Assembly (NCBI GenBank): GCA_003142475.1
Contig: PLMK01000071.1
Coordinates: 1 to 32,193, forward strand
DNA length: 32,193 nucleotides
Source of the DNA: Ignavibacteriota bacterium
GTDB taxonomy: Bacteria; Bacteroidota; Ignavibacteria; UBA10030
Direction of reading: 5' to 3'
Part shown: positions 31,866-32,193 of the stretch, piece by piece
Layout of the letters: each line of letters begins with the position of its first letter
Numbering within the stretch: position 1 is the stretch's first letter
Position numbers and translations under genes: made by a program
The notes under the pieces: model-generated
Told to the model about the DNA's origin: nothing
Seen by the model: the letters and a program-made list of their open reading frames with translations, nothing else
Databases searched by the model: none

Positions 31866-32193
31866 ATGACAAAAATATTCAACAAAAAATCTCAAACTTT
31901 GAGACGCCGTGTTCTACGTCATACAATGCCAAAGCCAGAAATCATCTTATGGAAAGAACTTTCGAGAAAACAGATGCATGGAGTTAAATTCCGTAGACAG
32001 TACAGTGTTGACCAATACGTGATCGACTTCTATTGTCCACGATTGAAACTTGCAATCGAAGTAGACGGTGACTCGCACTTTATTGGAAACGCCCAAGAGT
32101 ACGACAAAGAACGACAGAGTCATATTGAAGCACTCGGTATCCACTTTTTGCGTTTTACAAACACAGATATCTGCGAAAACATAGATGGTGTAT
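31866..32193 (+). CDS. DUF559 (endonuclease-like) protein, 3' end outside window
   Basis: The frame is open to the window edge. It encodes at least 109 residues with the DUF559 layout: MPKPEIILWKELSRKQMHGV, then KFRRQYSVDQYVIDFYCPRL, KLAIEVDGDSHF, YDKERQSHIEALGIHFLRFT and the start of a helix. The D-F-Y-C ... E-V-D-G pattern is that of the PD-(D/E)xK/Vsr-related nuclease fold. Function is not known; these genes are often found near repeats and mobile elements. GTG 31848 in the same frame is an alternative start, directly inside the palindrome. Confidence 0.85.
   Translation, partial: MTKIFNKKSQTLRRRVLRHTMPKPEIILWKELSRKQMHGVKFRRQYSVDQYVIDFYCPRLKLAIEVDGDSHFIGNAQEYDKERQSHIEALGIHFLRFTNTDICENIDGV

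Overview
This window is about 32 kb of a bacterial chromosome with moderate-to-low GC. It begins inside a 23S rRNA gene and ends inside a DUF559 gene. No single gene fixes the taxon. The gene content (ECF sigma factors with small membrane or toast-rack partners, a subclass B1 metallo-beta-lactamase, a TPR-CHAT lipoprotein, a DUF559 gene next to GC-rich palindromes) combined with frequent Shine-Dalgarno sequences suggests the Bacteroidota/Chlorobiota/Ignavibacteriota group, perhaps an ignavibacterial lineage. This is an inference of moderate-to-low confidence.

Layout. (1) 1-684: the 3' end of 23S rRNA, 5S rRNA and a terminator, with no tRNA. (2) 832-8314, plus strand: an orphan protein, then rlmN, adk, a glycerophosphodiester phosphodiesterase whose start overlaps the adk stop, a TPR-CHAT lipoprotein, and a GT-C-type membrane protein. 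(3) 8350-10376, minus strand: a short hypothetical gene, an ECF sigma factor and a secreted toast-rack protein. (4) 10679-13005: tmk and a C-terminal processing protease (S41). These are followed by a decayed zone holding a frameshifted LacI-type sensor without a DNA-binding domain and a degenerate copy of the 3' end of the protease gene. (5) 14240-16669: a minus-strand protein made of two diverged copies of one domain, then a plus-strand M20 dipeptidase. (6) 16711-25976: a long minus-strand block of accessory genes. It holds an atypical SDR, a subclass B1 metallo-beta-lactamase, a PfkB kinase, a membrane protein/isochorismatase-like hydrolase/LysE-type exporter group, a membrane-protein remnant, an aldo/keto reductase homologue with an altered active site, a cupin, a class D beta-lactamase, and a sigma factor/CPBP protease/anti-sigma-like operon. 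(7) 26069-28984: a two-gene molybdenum hydroxylase operon, visibly GC-richer than its surroundings and bracketed by a perfect 22-bp direct repeat. (8) 29161-32193: a degraded defence/mobile zone. It has an HNH endonuclease, two related 60-64 aa proteins on either side of the C-terminal fragment of a PmeII-type restriction enzyme, an ORF built of 21-residue repeats, and a truncated plus an intact DUF559 nuclease-like gene with strong palindromes.

How the genes fit together. Regions 1-4 are mostly housekeeping: ribosome maturation, nucleotide kinases and envelope proteolysis. The block from 16.7 to 26 kb looks like an envelope-stress, drug-inactivation and export toolkit, and carries two mechanistically unrelated beta-lactamases about 5 kb apart. 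The right-hand third carries clear marks of gene import and decay: direct repeats, palindromes, truncated restriction genes and paralogous fragments. No complete new multi-gene system can be proven from sequence alone. The best candidates for novelty are the pair of small proteins around the PmeII relic, the duplicated-domain protein at 14.2-15.1 kb, the pseudo-enzymatic CHAT lipoprotein, and the 63-bp repeat ORF.
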